A stretch of DNA of 64,000 nt. Origin: an uncultured candidate division Zixibacteria bacterium (GTDB lineage: Bacteria > Zixibacteria > MSB-5A5 > SM1-73). Position numbers and translations under genes: made by a program. Below are positions 44,136 through 53,318 of this stretch, one piece after another. The stretch lies in assembly GCA_903908285.1 (NCBI GenBank), contig CAIVRH010000015.1, positions 1 to 64,000 of the forward strand. Direction: 5' to 3'. Numbering within the stretch: the first letter of the stretch is position 1; every line of letters begins with the position of its first letter. The notes below the pieces were generated by a model that made no database searches, was not told the DNA's origin, and saw nothing but the letters and a program-made list of their open reading frames with translations.

Positions 44136-46340
44136 ATGTGTTCATGTAACAGTTTTTCCAATAAGTTATGCGGGTGGGGACTGGGTTTTCTTTTGTTGTC
44201 CTTTTTCATTTTTGCGGGGAATGTATGCGCCAGCGATATCAACTATGTTTCAAGCACGCTCTGGACTGAGTTTTATGATGTTCAGGTGGAGGGAAATTAT
44301 GCGTATTGTGCTTTTGCCAACGGATTGGCAATCGTCAATATTTCCAATCCAGCTAATCCCTCTTTCGTAAGCCAACTCTATTTTACCGGTACAGGAGATG
44401 GAAAAGGACTTTTTGTTAAAGATAGCTACGTTTATCTGGCGGATGGAGACTCGGGACTGAAAATAATTGACGTGAACGATCCAGCCAATCCAAATTTGGT
44501 TGGAAGTTACGTTACCCCGGGTCGTGCTTGGGATGTGTATGTCAAGGACAGCTTAGCCTATGTGGTAGATGATTATGGATTGCAGATAATCAAGATTAGT
44601 GATCCTGCCCATCCAAGCTTTAAGGGCAATTACGAAACTCCAGTGTGGGCTATGGATGTTGTGGTCCAGGACAGCTTTGCTTATATAGCTGATTATACTA
44701 AAGGTCTGCTGATAATTAAGGTGAAAGATCCAGCTAATCCAGAGTCAGTGGGCAGTTACGACACTCCCAGCATTGCTTACGGTATTTGTGTCAAGGACAG
44801 CTTGGTTTATTTGGCTGATTATGCCACCGGTCTTATGATATTCAACGTGAAGGATCCGTCCGATCCAGATTCCATTGGCTGTTATAATACAATCGGCTAC
44901 GCAAGAGACGTTTTTGTTAAAGACAGCTTGGCTTATGTGGCGGATGGCCTTTATGGGTTGCAGATAATTCGGGTGAAGGACCCAACCGCTCCGGATTCAA
45001 TTGGCAATTACATGACCCCAGGCTGGAATGCAGGTCATGCGGAGGGTGTTTTCGTTTTGGGCAACTTAGCTTATGTAGCTAATCGGACACTCGGTTTACA
45101 GATAATCAATGTGGGTACCCCAACCAGTCCAAGTTTAGCTGGCAGTTACAATACCCCAGATTATTCTTATGATGTGTATGTTCAAGACAGCATGGCCTAT
45201 GTGGCTGGTTATGCCGATGGTCTGCAGATAGTCAATCTGAGTGACCCGGCCCATCCCGAAGTAGTTGGAAATTATGTCACCTCAAATTATGCTTATGGTG
45301 TTTATGCTCAAGACAGCTTGGTTTATGTGGCTATAGGCGGCAATGGTTTGCAAATAGTTGGGGTGAGCGATCTAGCGAATCCACATTTAGTTGGCAGTTA
45401 TCACACACCAGGCTTTGCTCATTGTGTTTTTCCTAAGGATAGCTTAGCTTATGTGGCGGATGGTACTGGAGGTTTGGAGATAATCCGAGTGAGTCATCCG
45501 TCCACTCCCGACTCACTTGGCAGTTATGATACTCCGGGCAATGCCTATGCTGTTTATGTTAAGGATAGCATAGCTTATGTAGCGGATTACGATAGCGGTT
45601 TACAGATAATCAAAGTTAAAGACCCGAAGCATCCTAGTTTAATTGGCCATTATAAAACCAAAGGTCAGGCTTGTGATATTTTTGTCAAAGATAACTTAGC
45701 CTATGTGGCTGATGTTTCCTACGGTTTATATATATTTGACATAAGTGATCCAGCCCATCCGGATTCGATTGGCAGAATCGACCCCTCAGGTGGTTATACC
45801 TATGGTGTGTATGTCCAGGATAGCTTAGCCTATTTGGCTTATGACTGGAGTGGGCTGAAGGTGATCAGCGTAAGTGACCCAGCCCATCCAACCTTAAAAA
45901 GCAGTTACGACACCCCAGGCAGTGGTGAGGCTGTTTTTGTAAAGGGTAATTATGTTTATTTGGCAGACAAATATTCTGTGATAATCTTGGAGACTCCTTA
46001 TGGTCCGTCAGATGTGCGAGAAATAGACCAGGGAACAGAGTTACCTTCGGATTTTACATTGTCTCAGAACTATCCCAACCCGTTTAATCCCACCACCACA
46101 ATTAAGTTCAAAGTTCAAGGTTCAAGGTTCAAGGTTCCCATCCCTACCACCCTTATAATCTATAATATATTGGGGCAGAAGATTAGAACCTTGGTGGATG
46201 AACCGTTGAAACCAGGCACATACGAAGCGGTTTGGGATGGAAAAGATGATTCGGAAAAAGATGTTTCGAGCGGGATCTATTTCTATCGAATCAAAATAGA
46301 TAAATCTTCGCAAACCAAGAAGATGGTGTTGATTAAATAA
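44136..46340 (+). CDS. secreted LVIVD-repeat protein with type-A sorting tail (1)
   Basis: A 734-residue exported protein (signal about 1-35, LGFLLLSFFIFAGNVCA). The body consists of about 14 LVIVD repeats of 41-43 residues, each with AYVAD..GLQIIKVSDPAHP and LVGSYDTPG-like phrases, expected to form beta-propellers. The last 85 or so residues are a Por/T9SS type-A-like sorting domain (LSQNYPNPFNPTTTIKF, then IYNILGQKIRTL and SGIYFYRI). The tail contains a 35-base run of heptamers at 46104-46138. ATG 44136 behind AAAGGAGGTTCTA is preferred over 44094. A close paralog follows. Confidence 0.9.
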   Translation: MCSCNSFSNKLCGWGLGFLLLSFFIFAGNVCASDINYVSSTLWTEFYDVQVEGNYAYCAFANGLAIVNISNPANPSFVSQLYFTGTGDGKGLFVKDSYVYLADGDSGLKIIDVNDPANPNLVGSYVTPGRAWDVYVKDSLAYVVDDYGLQIIKISDPAHPSFKGNYETPVWAMDVVVQDSFAYIADYTKGLLIIKVKDPANPESVGSYDTPSIAYGICVKDSLVYLADYATGLMIFNVKDPSDPDSIGCYNTIGYARDVFVKDSLAYVADGLYGLQIIRVKDPTAPDSIGNYMTPGWNAGHAEGVFVLGNLAYVANRTLGLQIINVGTPTSPSLAGSYNTPDYSYDVYVQDSMAYVAGYADGLQIVNLSDPAHPEVVGNYVTSNYAYGVYAQDSLVYVAIGGNGLQIVGVSDLANPHLVGSYHTPGFAHCVFPKDSLAYVADGTGGLEIIRVSHPSTPDSLGSYDTPGNAYAVYVKDSIAYVADYDSGLQIIKVKDPKHPSLIGHYKTKGQACDIFVKDNLAYVADVSYGLYIFDISDPAHPDSIGRIDPSGGYTYGVYVQDSLAYLAYDWSGLKVISVSDPAHPTLKSSYDTPGSGEAVFVKGNYVYLADKYSVIILETPYGPSDVREIDQGTELPSDFTLSQNYPNPFNPTTTIKFKVQGSRFKVPIPTTLIIYNILGQKIRTLVDEPLKPGTYEAVWDGKDDSEKDVSSGIYFYRIKIDKSSQTKKMVLIK
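46104..46138 (+). repeat. heptanucleotide tandem repeat inside a coding tail
   Basis: Five 7-base units: AAGTTCA, AAGTTCA, AGGTTCA, AGGTTCA, AGGTTCC. Encodes KFKVQGSRFKV inside the sorting domain. Gain or loss of one unit would shift the reading frame. Confidence 0.85.
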
Positions 46341-46453
46341 CGACCACTGTTCATGGTCTACAGTCCGCTGCTTCTACTTTATTTGTACCGATAAGACTCA
46401 TCCGATCGTAATGGTCGGGAGTTTGTTGGTGAATAGTTGATCAGGGTACTCTC

Positions 46454-48640
46454 ATGTATTCATTCCAAAATAAATTTTCTAAACTATGTCTATGCGTGCT
46501 ATTTTCTGTCTTTCTGGTATTCTTGATTGGTTCGGTTTGCGTTTTCGCTGACGGGCTCACCTATGTTTCCAGCACCCTCTGGACCCAGCTTAATGATGTT
46601 CAAGTAGAGGGGAGGTATGCCTATTGCGCTTTTGCGAACGGACTGGCAATTCTGGATGTCGCCGATTCAACCAAACCTTCTTTAGTCAGTGAACTTTATT
46701 TTGCAGGCACCGGAGAGGGGATTTTTGTCAAAGACAACTATGCTTATCTGGCGGACGGGAACATCCGGTTCCGGATAATCGATGTGAGCGATCCAGCCCA
46801 TCCGGAGTCGGTCAGCACTTACGATACCCCCGGATATACTTATGACATAGTGGTCCGGGATAGCTTAGCTTATGTGGCGGACGGACCCTACGGATTGCAG
46901 ATAATCCGGATCAGCGATCCGGCCCATCCCGGTTTTGTGGGCAGTTACAACACTTCAGGCAATGCGAGGGACGTGGTAGTCCAAGACAGCTTAGTTTATG
47001 TGGCTGATTATGACAAGGGTTTGTTGGTTTTCGATGTGAATGATCCCTCCGATCCGGTTTTGATAGGCAGTTACGACACACCCAGCGTCGCTTGTGGCGT
47101 TTTTATCAAAGACAACTTAGCTTATGTGGCTGATTATGCTTCCGGCCTTTTGATATTTGATGTGACCGATCCAACTAACCCGGATTCGATCGGCAGTTAT
47201 AACACTCCGGGGGCGGCTAATCATGTTTTTGTAAAAGACAGTCTGGCTTTTGTAGCTGACGACTCCAAGGGTTTGCAGATAATCGGGGTGAGTGACCCGA
47301 CCCATCCGACTCTGGTGGGTAATTATAGTACTCCGGGATGGGCGTATGATGTTTTCGTTCGGAATGAATTGGCTTTTATTGCGGATTGGTCAAAAGGTCT
47401 GTTTGTACTCGATATGAACGATCCAATCCATCCGGATTCGATCGGTAGTTACGGTATTCCGGATGAGACTTATGACGTTTTCGTCCGGGACAGCTTGGCT
47501 TTTGTAGCCAATAATGGCGATGGTCTGCGCATCGTCAATGTGAGCGATCCCGCCCATCCGGTGGTAAGGGGGAGTTGTACCACCCCGGATTTTGCATCGG
47601 GTGTATATGATCAAGACAGCTTGGCGTATGTGGCGGCTTACAATGGCGGACTGCAAATAGTGCGGGTGAGTGATCCGGCGGCTCCGACCTTAACCGGCAC
47701 TTATAATACCCCGGGTAAGGCTTACGGGGTGTTTGTAAAGGACAGTTTAGCTTATGTGGCTGATTATAACAAAGGCTTGCAGATCATCCGGGTGAGCAAC
47801 CCCGACAGTCCGGATTCTTTGGGGAGTTACGACACACCGGGTTTTGCTTATGATGTTTTCGTAAAGGACAGCTTGGCATATGTAGCAGATTATGACAGCG
47901 GTTTGCAGATAATCAAAGTCAAAGACCCGGCTCATCCCAGTTTCGTCGGCAGATACAAAACTCAGGGCCAGGCTCGGGATATATTCGTCAAGAACAATTT
48001 GGCTTATGTGGCGGATTATACCTATGGTCTTTTGATAATCAATGTGAGTGATCCGGCTCATCCGGGTTTGATCGGCAGTTACGATCCCACCGGAGTGGTT
48101 TATGGTTTGTCGGTAGAGGATAGCATGGCCTACTTGGCTTATGGTCCTACCGGTTTGTTGGCAATCAGCATCAGCGATCCGGCCCATCCCAGTTTAAAAA
48201 GCAGCTCTGACACCCCGGGAAACGGCAATAACGTTTTTGTGAAAGGCAAATATGTTTATGTCGCAGATAAGTATTCCTTAATAATTATGGAAACCAGCTT
48301 TGGTTCGAATGATGTCCGGGAGATAGAACAGGAAACGGAGCGTCCATCAGATTTTACGTTGGATCAAAATTATCCCAATCCGTTTAATCCCACCACCACC
48401 ATTATGTTCAAGGTTCAAGGTTCAAGGTTCAAGGTTCCCATCCCCACCACCCTAACGGTCTATAATTTGCTGGGTCAGAGAGTGAAAACTCTGGTGGATG
48501 AGCCATTGAAACCGGGCAGTTATGAAGTAGTCTGGGGTGGCACTAATGATTCAGGAAAGGAAGTATCCAGCGGGGTATATTTCTATCGAATCAGGACTAC
48601 AGAATTCTCGCAGACCAAGAAGATGTTGTTGCTGAGATAA
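46454..48640 (+). CDS. secreted LVIVD-repeat protein with type-A sorting tail (2)
   Basis: A 728-residue paralog of the preceding gene, 113 bases downstream. Signal peptide MYSFQNKFSKLCLCVLFSVF continues through GSVCVFA. LVIVD repeats (SLAYVADGPYGLQIIRISDP, GSYNTSGNARDVVVQDSL) lead to the same sorting tail (LDQNYPNPFNPTTTIMF, YNLLGQRVKTL, SGVYFYRI). Repeat number and order look collinear with copy 1, so the pair arose by whole-gene tandem duplication. The third-position differences suggest it is not recent. Ligand or partner unknown. Confidence 0.9.
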   Translation: MYSFQNKFSKLCLCVLFSVFLVFLIGSVCVFADGLTYVSSTLWTQLNDVQVEGRYAYCAFANGLAILDVADSTKPSLVSELYFAGTGEGIFVKDNYAYLADGNIRFRIIDVSDPAHPESVSTYDTPGYTYDIVVRDSLAYVADGPYGLQIIRISDPAHPGFVGSYNTSGNARDVVVQDSLVYVADYDKGLLVFDVNDPSDPVLIGSYDTPSVACGVFIKDNLAYVADYASGLLIFDVTDPTNPDSIGSYNTPGAANHVFVKDSLAFVADDSKGLQIIGVSDPTHPTLVGNYSTPGWAYDVFVRNELAFIADWSKGLFVLDMNDPIHPDSIGSYGIPDETYDVFVRDSLAFVANNGDGLRIVNVSDPAHPVVRGSCTTPDFASGVYDQDSLAYVAAYNGGLQIVRVSDPAAPTLTGTYNTPGKAYGVFVKDSLAYVADYNKGLQIIRVSNPDSPDSLGSYDTPGFAYDVFVKDSLAYVADYDSGLQIIKVKDPAHPSFVGRYKTQGQARDIFVKNNLAYVADYTYGLLIINVSDPAHPGLIGSYDPTGVVYGLSVEDSMAYLAYGPTGLLAISISDPAHPSLKSSSDTPGNGNNVFVKGKYVYVADKYSLIIMETSFGSNDVREIEQETERPSDFTLDQNYPNPFNPTTTIMFKVQGSRFKVPIPTTLTVYNLLGQRVKTLVDEPLKPGSYEVVWGGTNDSGKEVSSGVYFYRIRTTEFSQTKKMLLLR
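48404..48438 (+). repeat. heptanucleotide tandem repeat inside a coding tail
   Basis: ATGTTCA, then AGGTTCA three times, then AGGTTCC, at the same place in the second LVIVD gene as 46104-46138 in the first. Confidence 0.85.
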
Positions 48641-48735
48641 AAAGCATTCAATTGGTGTGTCTTTTTGAGGAAGGGAAGGCCATAAATAGAGGTTTGACAT
48701 ATAAATGAAAGCAACTAGAAAGACTGAAATTAACG

Positions 48736-48767
48736 TATCCTATAATGTATATATACATTATAGGATA
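48736..48767. promoter_or_regulatory. 32-bp perfect palindrome 1, putative AbiEi operator
   Basis: TATCCTATAATGTATA followed by its exact complement, with no spacer. It lies 165 bases before the AbiEi-like start. Symmetry and position fit a dimeric autorepressor site. Confidence 0.6.
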
Positions 48768-48845
48768 TATAGATTCTTACAGTCTGCGAAGGATAAGGTA
48801 AGTACAATAAATAACTTAGAGCTCATTATGATCTAATTGGATTAT

Positions 48846-48877
48846 ACTTTTATGTAGTATACATACTACATAAAAGT
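48846..48877. promoter_or_regulatory. 32-bp palindrome 2, putative AbiEi operator
   Basis: ACTTTTATGTAGTAT, 2-base centre AC, then the exact complement. A possible -10 box TATACT (48843-48848) overlaps its left edge, so occupancy would block transcription. It ends 55 bases before the gene. Confidence 0.6.
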
Positions 48878-48932
48878 TATATCATATATCTTTAAAATAT
48901 TAAATTGGCAGGACAGCTACATCAAATTAATT

Positions 48933-49808
48933 ATGGATCTATCCAGATTAAAAATTGCTAAGCCTGATATTTTCAAGCTTTTTGACAAAATGCCAACAAA
49001 GGTTTTCAGGCGATCACAAATCGAAGAAATTATTACTCAGAACCGAGAATTCTGGCGACTATCTACCGCAACGACTGTCAATAGATTTATTGCTTTTCTC
49101 ATACAGGAAAATAAACTTAAGGAAATCAGATTTAAATTTCCTACACGATCAGAAATAAGGTACACGTGGTGTGATACTCCTCTGTATGAGGTAGTGCTTA
49201 CAATAAAACCGAATTCATATTTTACACACTACACCGCAATGTTTTTTCATCAACTAACAGAACAAATTCCTAAAATTATTTATCTAAATCAAGAGCAACA
49301 ACAAAAGCGTAACCGAGAAGCACATCTTACGCAGAGTTCCATTGATTTAGCATTCAAGAGACCAGTCAGGGTATCTAACAATATTGCCTTGTGTGGTGAA
49401 TATAAGATATGTTTACTGAATGGTATGTATACTGGTAGGCTAGGAGTAATCGAGACTATGGGATTAGGAGGAGAGAAAATTTATGTAACTGATGTTGAGA
49501 GGACACTTATCGACATCACGGTCAGACCCACATATTCCGGTGGGATATTCGAAGTACTTAATGCATTCAGACTGGCAAGAAATAAAGTATCAGTCAACAA
49601 GCTTTCTGCTATCCTGCAGAAGCTTAATTATATTTATCCCTATCATCAGGCTGTGGGTTTCTATCTCGACAGAGCTGGTAACTACAAGGATTCTTCTATC
49701 TCTCTGTTTCGGAAATTTGGAATGAATTATGATTTTTACTTAACCCACCAGATGAAAGATATGGTTTACTCCAAAGAGTGGAAGTTATTTTACCCAAAGG
49801 GACTCTAA
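48933..49808 (+). CDS. AbiEi-like antitoxin/transcription regulator
   Basis: A 291-residue protein patterned as AbiEi: an N-terminal winged-helix region (KVFRRSQIEEIITQNREFWR, TTVNRFIAFLIQENKLKEI), then the larger domain with YVTDVERTLIDITVRPTYSG and GIFEVLNAFRLARNKVSV. In type IV AbiE systems, AbiEi represses its own promoter and offsets the AbiEii toxin. It is oriented towards the AbiEii-like gene, overlapping it by 24 bases tail to tail, instead of forming an operon. Two 32-bp palindromes lie upstream. Sequence here is AT-rich, suggesting acquisition. Confidence 0.8.
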   Translation: MDLSRLKIAKPDIFKLFDKMPTKVFRRSQIEEIITQNREFWRLSTATTVNRFIAFLIQENKLKEIRFKFPTRSEIRYTWCDTPLYEVVLTIKPNSYFTHYTAMFFHQLTEQIPKIIYLNQEQQQKRNREAHLTQSSIDLAFKRPVRVSNNIALCGEYKICLLNGMYTGRLGVIETMGLGGEKIYVTDVERTLIDITVRPTYSGGIFEVLNAFRLARNKVSVNKLSAILQKLNYIYPYHQAVGFYLDRAGNYKDSSISLFRKFGMNYDFYLTHQMKDMVYSKEWKLFYPKGL

Positions 49809-50666
49809 GGTCTGACATTTATCAATAACATAATCAAAATAGAAATCAAAATCCTTTAATTGGACTGTACTTTTTACAGTGTTTTTTACCGCATCGAAAC
49901 TTGGTCTATGGAATTCTCGCTCTTCCCTTATCCTACCAATCAGCTTCAGTGGTACCTTCTTAGCTTCGAATATATTCTTCAGTAATTCAATGTTATCCGG
50001 ATGTTCCAGATTGATTTTGAAAGCTTCTATAACCGTGTAAATGTCGAAGAAATCTCTAGCTCTTCCTGAGCCATTAGAAGCTTTAACTATCTTTAAATAT
50101 TCCGGCATCTGTTGGCATATAGCACGTAGTTTCTCTAAAACGATCATTTCAGGAGTATAGACGTAGATTGTGAAACCATCAAGTTTTTCTTCTTTTTTCC
50201 CTTCACAATATTCAAACTTGCTTATATCTATCTTGATTTTCCTCTTTTGATCTACACCCACAACGGTCGACTGACGGCGCAATGAATCCATGCTTGAAAC
50301 CAGTTGTTTATACCTTTCTGTTTCGATGATTTTAAACTCAACCTGATAACCACCCCAAAAATCTTTCATTTCGGGGCTTATCATTTGTGGCTTCTGCGTA
50401 AATCCTATATCAAAAACTTCGTATCCTCCAGTCTTGAAAGTCTCTGTTACAACTTTTCTTATTTTTCCTTCTATGATCTCAAGTTCATCAGGCTTGAATT
50501 CATTTACAATTGAAAAATCCAGATCAGCCGATGCACGATTTGCTAATTTGTATACAATGTCGAGAGCATTCCCCCCTTTCAATACCAACATTTCCATTAA
50601 ATCGTCATCAGAAAACATGGCTATTAAAGTAAGTCTTTTAATCTTTTCAATTTGGTCTAAATCCAT
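49785..50666 (-). CDS. AbiEii/AbiGii-type nucleotidyltransferase toxin-like protein
   Basis: A 293-residue nucleotidyltransferase of the AbiEii (DUF1814) type. LVLKGGNALDIVYKLANRAS and ADLDFSIV form motif I with the two Asp. KIDISKFEY gives the third acidic strand, and the C-terminal VLEKLRAICQ / RARDFFDIYTVIEAF is the family's motif III-IV. AbiEii-type enzymes act as toxins by modifying RNA with nucleotides. The gene runs against the AbiEi-like gene and shares its last 24 bases with it, so each message is partly antisense to the other. An ATCGA/TCGAT repeat sits just upstream of its start. Confidence 0.85.
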   Translation of the reverse strand: MDLDQIEKIKRLTLIAMFSDDDLMEMLVLKGGNALDIVYKLANRASADLDFSIVNEFKPDELEIIEGKIRKVVTETFKTGGYEVFDIGFTQKPQMISPEMKDFWGGYQVEFKIIETERYKQLVSSMDSLRRQSTVVGVDQKRKIKIDISKFEYCEGKKEEKLDGFTIYVYTPEMIVLEKLRAICQQMPEYLKIVKASNGSGRARDFFDIYTVIEAFKINLEHPDNIELLKNIFEAKKVPLKLIGRIREEREFHRPSFDAVKNTVKSTVQLKDFDFYFDYVIDKCQTLESLWVK

Positions 50667-50853
50667 ACGCTATCGATTCTTCGATTTTCTTACATGATTG
50701 GACAAAAGATATAGCGAAAGATGAGATTCTACAATGATTTTATACAAAATGATCCAAAGTTGAAAACTCCATTAGAGAATTGACAAAAATCTCGACCCAT
50801 AGCACAAAACGTTAATCGAAGTTTGTATTTCACGAACATGAGAAATAAACAGT

Positions 50854-51861
50854 CTATTTCTTCTTATTCACTTCTTCCAGCGTCTTTTTGTATTCCTTGC
50901 TTTTTGGGTCCATGCTGACTGCCTGATTGAGTTCCGCTAAAGCCAAATCCTTCTTCCCTTGCAGATCGTAAATCATTCCCAGCCTCCAGTGAGCACCGGA
51001 CAGGGGTGGATTATTCCATTTCGGTTTGGTCTGGAGATATTCCTTAAAGCACATCTCCGCTTTATCCAAACTGTCTTTGGCAATCACATGTGCCCTTCCC
51101 ACCTGATATAGAGCCGTTATTTCACGAGGATATTGCCGATAAAGCAGTTCATAGATCTGCGCTGCCTCATGGTATCTTTTCTGCTCCATTAAGAAATTGC
51201 CCATCAGGTAGGAAGACTGGTGATGAAAAGTGGTATCCAGTCGCAAGGCAATTTTCAGATAGTTTTCTATCTTTACCGTGTCATCCAGCTGTCCCCAGTA
51301 AACCGCCCAGCCAATGGCGCCGAAAAGCGAATCTATTCCCGGGATGATTTCCGCCTGCTTTTTGGCCTTGTCTTTGTCTCCTCCTGCAATTCCCGGAGCA
51401 ATTACCAGATATTGCATCAAATCCAGGCGCGCGGTTACATTGGTGGAATCCAAAAGCACCGCCTTCTCGTATTCCCCCTTGCACTTTTTTGCCCGGAAGA
51501 TCGCCATCAGCTTGCTCCCATTTTGCGCCTGCATGCCATAACCCCGGCCCAGCCAAAGATGATAGTTCGAATTGAAATCATTCAGTTTAACCGCCTTCTC
51601 CCCATACTTAACGCAGTTACCGTCATCCCCCAAATACAAAAAGGTTTTGCACAGAAGGAAATTCGCTTCGGGATTCTCCGGCTCTTTAATTGCAACCTGC
51701 AACCACACCTCTTTCGCCTGCGCATATTCCTCCTGGTCAAAGAGTCTTTTTCCTTCTTCCAGAGTGTATACCTGAGCAAAAGAAATGTTAGCAAAAAGTA
51801 AACATAACGAGACACACAGGGCTATTTTTCTTACTTGGGGATTAAATTGAGAAATGGACAT
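50854..51861 (-). CDS. exported TPR-repeat protein
   Basis: A 335-residue protein with a signal peptide (about 1-30, IALCVSLCLLFANISFAQ) and several tetratricopeptide repeats: YTLEEGKRLFDQEEYAQAKE, NYHLWLGRGYGMQAQNG, EQKRYHEAAQIYELLYRQYP, GKKDLALAELNQAVSMDP. TPRs form protein-binding scaffolds. It probably works in the periplasm, with no partner evident. It precedes nothing co-directional within 180 bases and sits next to the AbiE island. Confidence 0.85.
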   Translation of the reverse strand: MSISQFNPQVRKIALCVSLCLLFANISFAQVYTLEEGKRLFDQEEYAQAKEVWLQVAIKEPENPEANFLLCKTFLYLGDDGNCVKYGEKAVKLNDFNSNYHLWLGRGYGMQAQNGSKLMAIFRAKKCKGEYEKAVLLDSTNVTARLDLMQYLVIAPGIAGGDKDKAKKQAEIIPGIDSLFGAIGWAVYWGQLDDTVKIENYLKIALRLDTTFHHQSSYLMGNFLMEQKRYHEAAQIYELLYRQYPREITALYQVGRAHVIAKDSLDKAEMCFKEYLQTKPKWNNPPLSGAHWRLGMIYDLQGKKDLALAELNQAVSMDPKSKEYKKTLEEVNKKK

Positions 51862-51932
51862 GAGCTGCTCCTTTTTTCGGACAAAATGAATTTACGGGAG
51901 ATCGAGTGGTGTTGTTCCAAAATTTAAGCCGC

Positions 51933-53072
51933 TTATAGAAACTCGAGCAAACGTTCTATTTCCTCCGGGGTGTTGTAAAAATGAGGGGAAACTCTTATGC
52001 TCCCCTCCCGCAAACTGACCAGGATATTGTTCTTCAGCAATTTTTGATACAGGTTCTTGATGTCTTTTCCGGAAAAAGAGAGAATGGAGGAGCGGCGGTC
52101 ATCCTCCAGCGAACTGGTGATCCGATAACCTTTCTCCCTCAGACCGTCTATCAGCACGTCCAACAGTCCAAGATTATGCTTCTCGATGGTCTTTATCCCT
52201 ATTTCGGAAAGCAATTCTAGAGATGAGTGCATGGTCCAGAGCAGGGAATAGGGGTAGGTTCCCAGCTCGAATCGTCTGGCAGAAGGGAATGGCTGAAGAT
52301 CGAATTTCATAACGTCGGTAAAGTTAAGTTTCCAATCCACGGATAACCAGCTAAAGAACGAGAGATTTACTTTTCGTTTGGCTCGAGAGGAAAGGTAGAA
52401 GAATCCCGTCCCCAAAGAAGACAATAGCCATTTCTCCCCCCCGCAGCTCAAGAGATCGATCTGGTGCTCCCTGACGTCCAAATCCACTGCCCCAATCCCC
52501 TGAATTGCATCCACCACAAAGAAGATGTCCTTTTCTGCGCAGATATTCCCGATGGTTTTCAGATCATTTTTATACCCATTGAAAAACTGTACAGAGCTTA
52601 AAGCCAGCACTTTTGTATTTTGATCTATGGCTTTCACAAAGTTATCCATGTCAAAAAAACCGTCTTTGCTCGGGATAAACTCAACTTTTATCCCCTTTTG
52701 TCTGAGATTGGTCCACGGGTAGACATTGGCGGGAAATTCCACATCGGGGAGAAGGATTTTGTCGCCCGGTTTCAAATCCAGACCCCAGGCAGCGATGTTG
52801 AGTCCGTAGGTGGTATTAGTGATAAAGGCGATCTCTGCAGGTTTGGCGTGGATCATCTTTGCCAGCAGGATTCTGATTTCATCCAGCTTATGGAATGCGT
52901 CTTTGTCAATGTCATCCGTTTTTTCTACCTTCAAATAGTTGTAATATTCCTGGGTAGCTTTCCAGCTTCTCTGGGGAAGCGGTCCAAAACTGGCGTGTTT
53001 TAAAAAGGTGACTTTCTTGGTAAAAGGAAATTCCTTCCGGTAGCGGGAGAGGTTAATCTCGGCATGTTTCAT
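51933..53072 (-). CDS. class V PLP-dependent aminotransferase/desulfurase-like
   Basis: A 379-residue PLP enzyme of the NifS/isopenicillin N epimerase-like class V group. ITNTTYGLNIAAWGL binds phosphate, VVDAIQGIGAVDLDV holds the PLP-ring Asp, and CGGEKWLLSSLGTGF carries the Schiff-base Lys. A conserved Cys loop typical of IscS is not evident, so cysteine desulfurase activity is uncertain. Start ATG 53072 behind TTGAGGATTCC is preferred; the frame extends to 53123 without conservation. Confidence 0.85.
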   Translation of the reverse strand: MKHAEINLSRYRKEFPFTKKVTFLKHASFGPLPQRSWKATQEYYNYLKVEKTDDIDKDAFHKLDEIRILLAKMIHAKPAEIAFITNTTYGLNIAAWGLDLKPGDKILLPDVEFPANVYPWTNLRQKGIKVEFIPSKDGFFDMDNFVKAIDQNTKVLALSSVQFFNGYKNDLKTIGNICAEKDIFFVVDAIQGIGAVDLDVREHQIDLLSCGGEKWLLSSLGTGFFYLSSRAKRKVNLSFFSWLSVDWKLNFTDVMKFDLQPFPSARRFELGTYPYSLLWTMHSSLELLSEIGIKTIEKHNLGLLDVLIDGLREKGYRITSSLEDDRRSSILSFSGKDIKNLYQKLLKNNILVSLREGSIRVSPHFYNTPEEIERLLEFL

Positions 53073-53106
53073 GGAATCCTCAATTCTTTGGTGGTCACGA
53101 CACAAG

Positions 53107-53240
53107 GTGAATTCAAAATTCAAGATTCAAAATTCAAGATTGCAATTCAAAATTTAAAATTATCAACAACGTACCATCCACAACTTCAATTTTGAATTTT
53201 GATCTGTAATTTTTCATTTTGCTTTTTTAATTTTAAATTT
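53107..53240. repeat. heptamer-based AT-rich inverted repeat
   Basis: Left arm: AATTCAAAATTCAAGATTC and further units. Right arm: TTCAATTTTGAATTTTGATC through TTTTTCATTTTG. Between them is a short unique segment. Same design as 6336-6432. Confidence 0.6.
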
Positions 53241-53318
53241 AGTACCATTAATGAATCTAATGAATGAAATGTGAAAACTTTATCTTCATGAAGGATCGGA
53301 AGACCGGTAATGAAAAAC

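Noticed and set aside
51933-53072. Cysteine desulfurase IscS/SufS
   Set aside because: The conserved catalytic Cys loop is not evident and no isc or suf genes adjoin.
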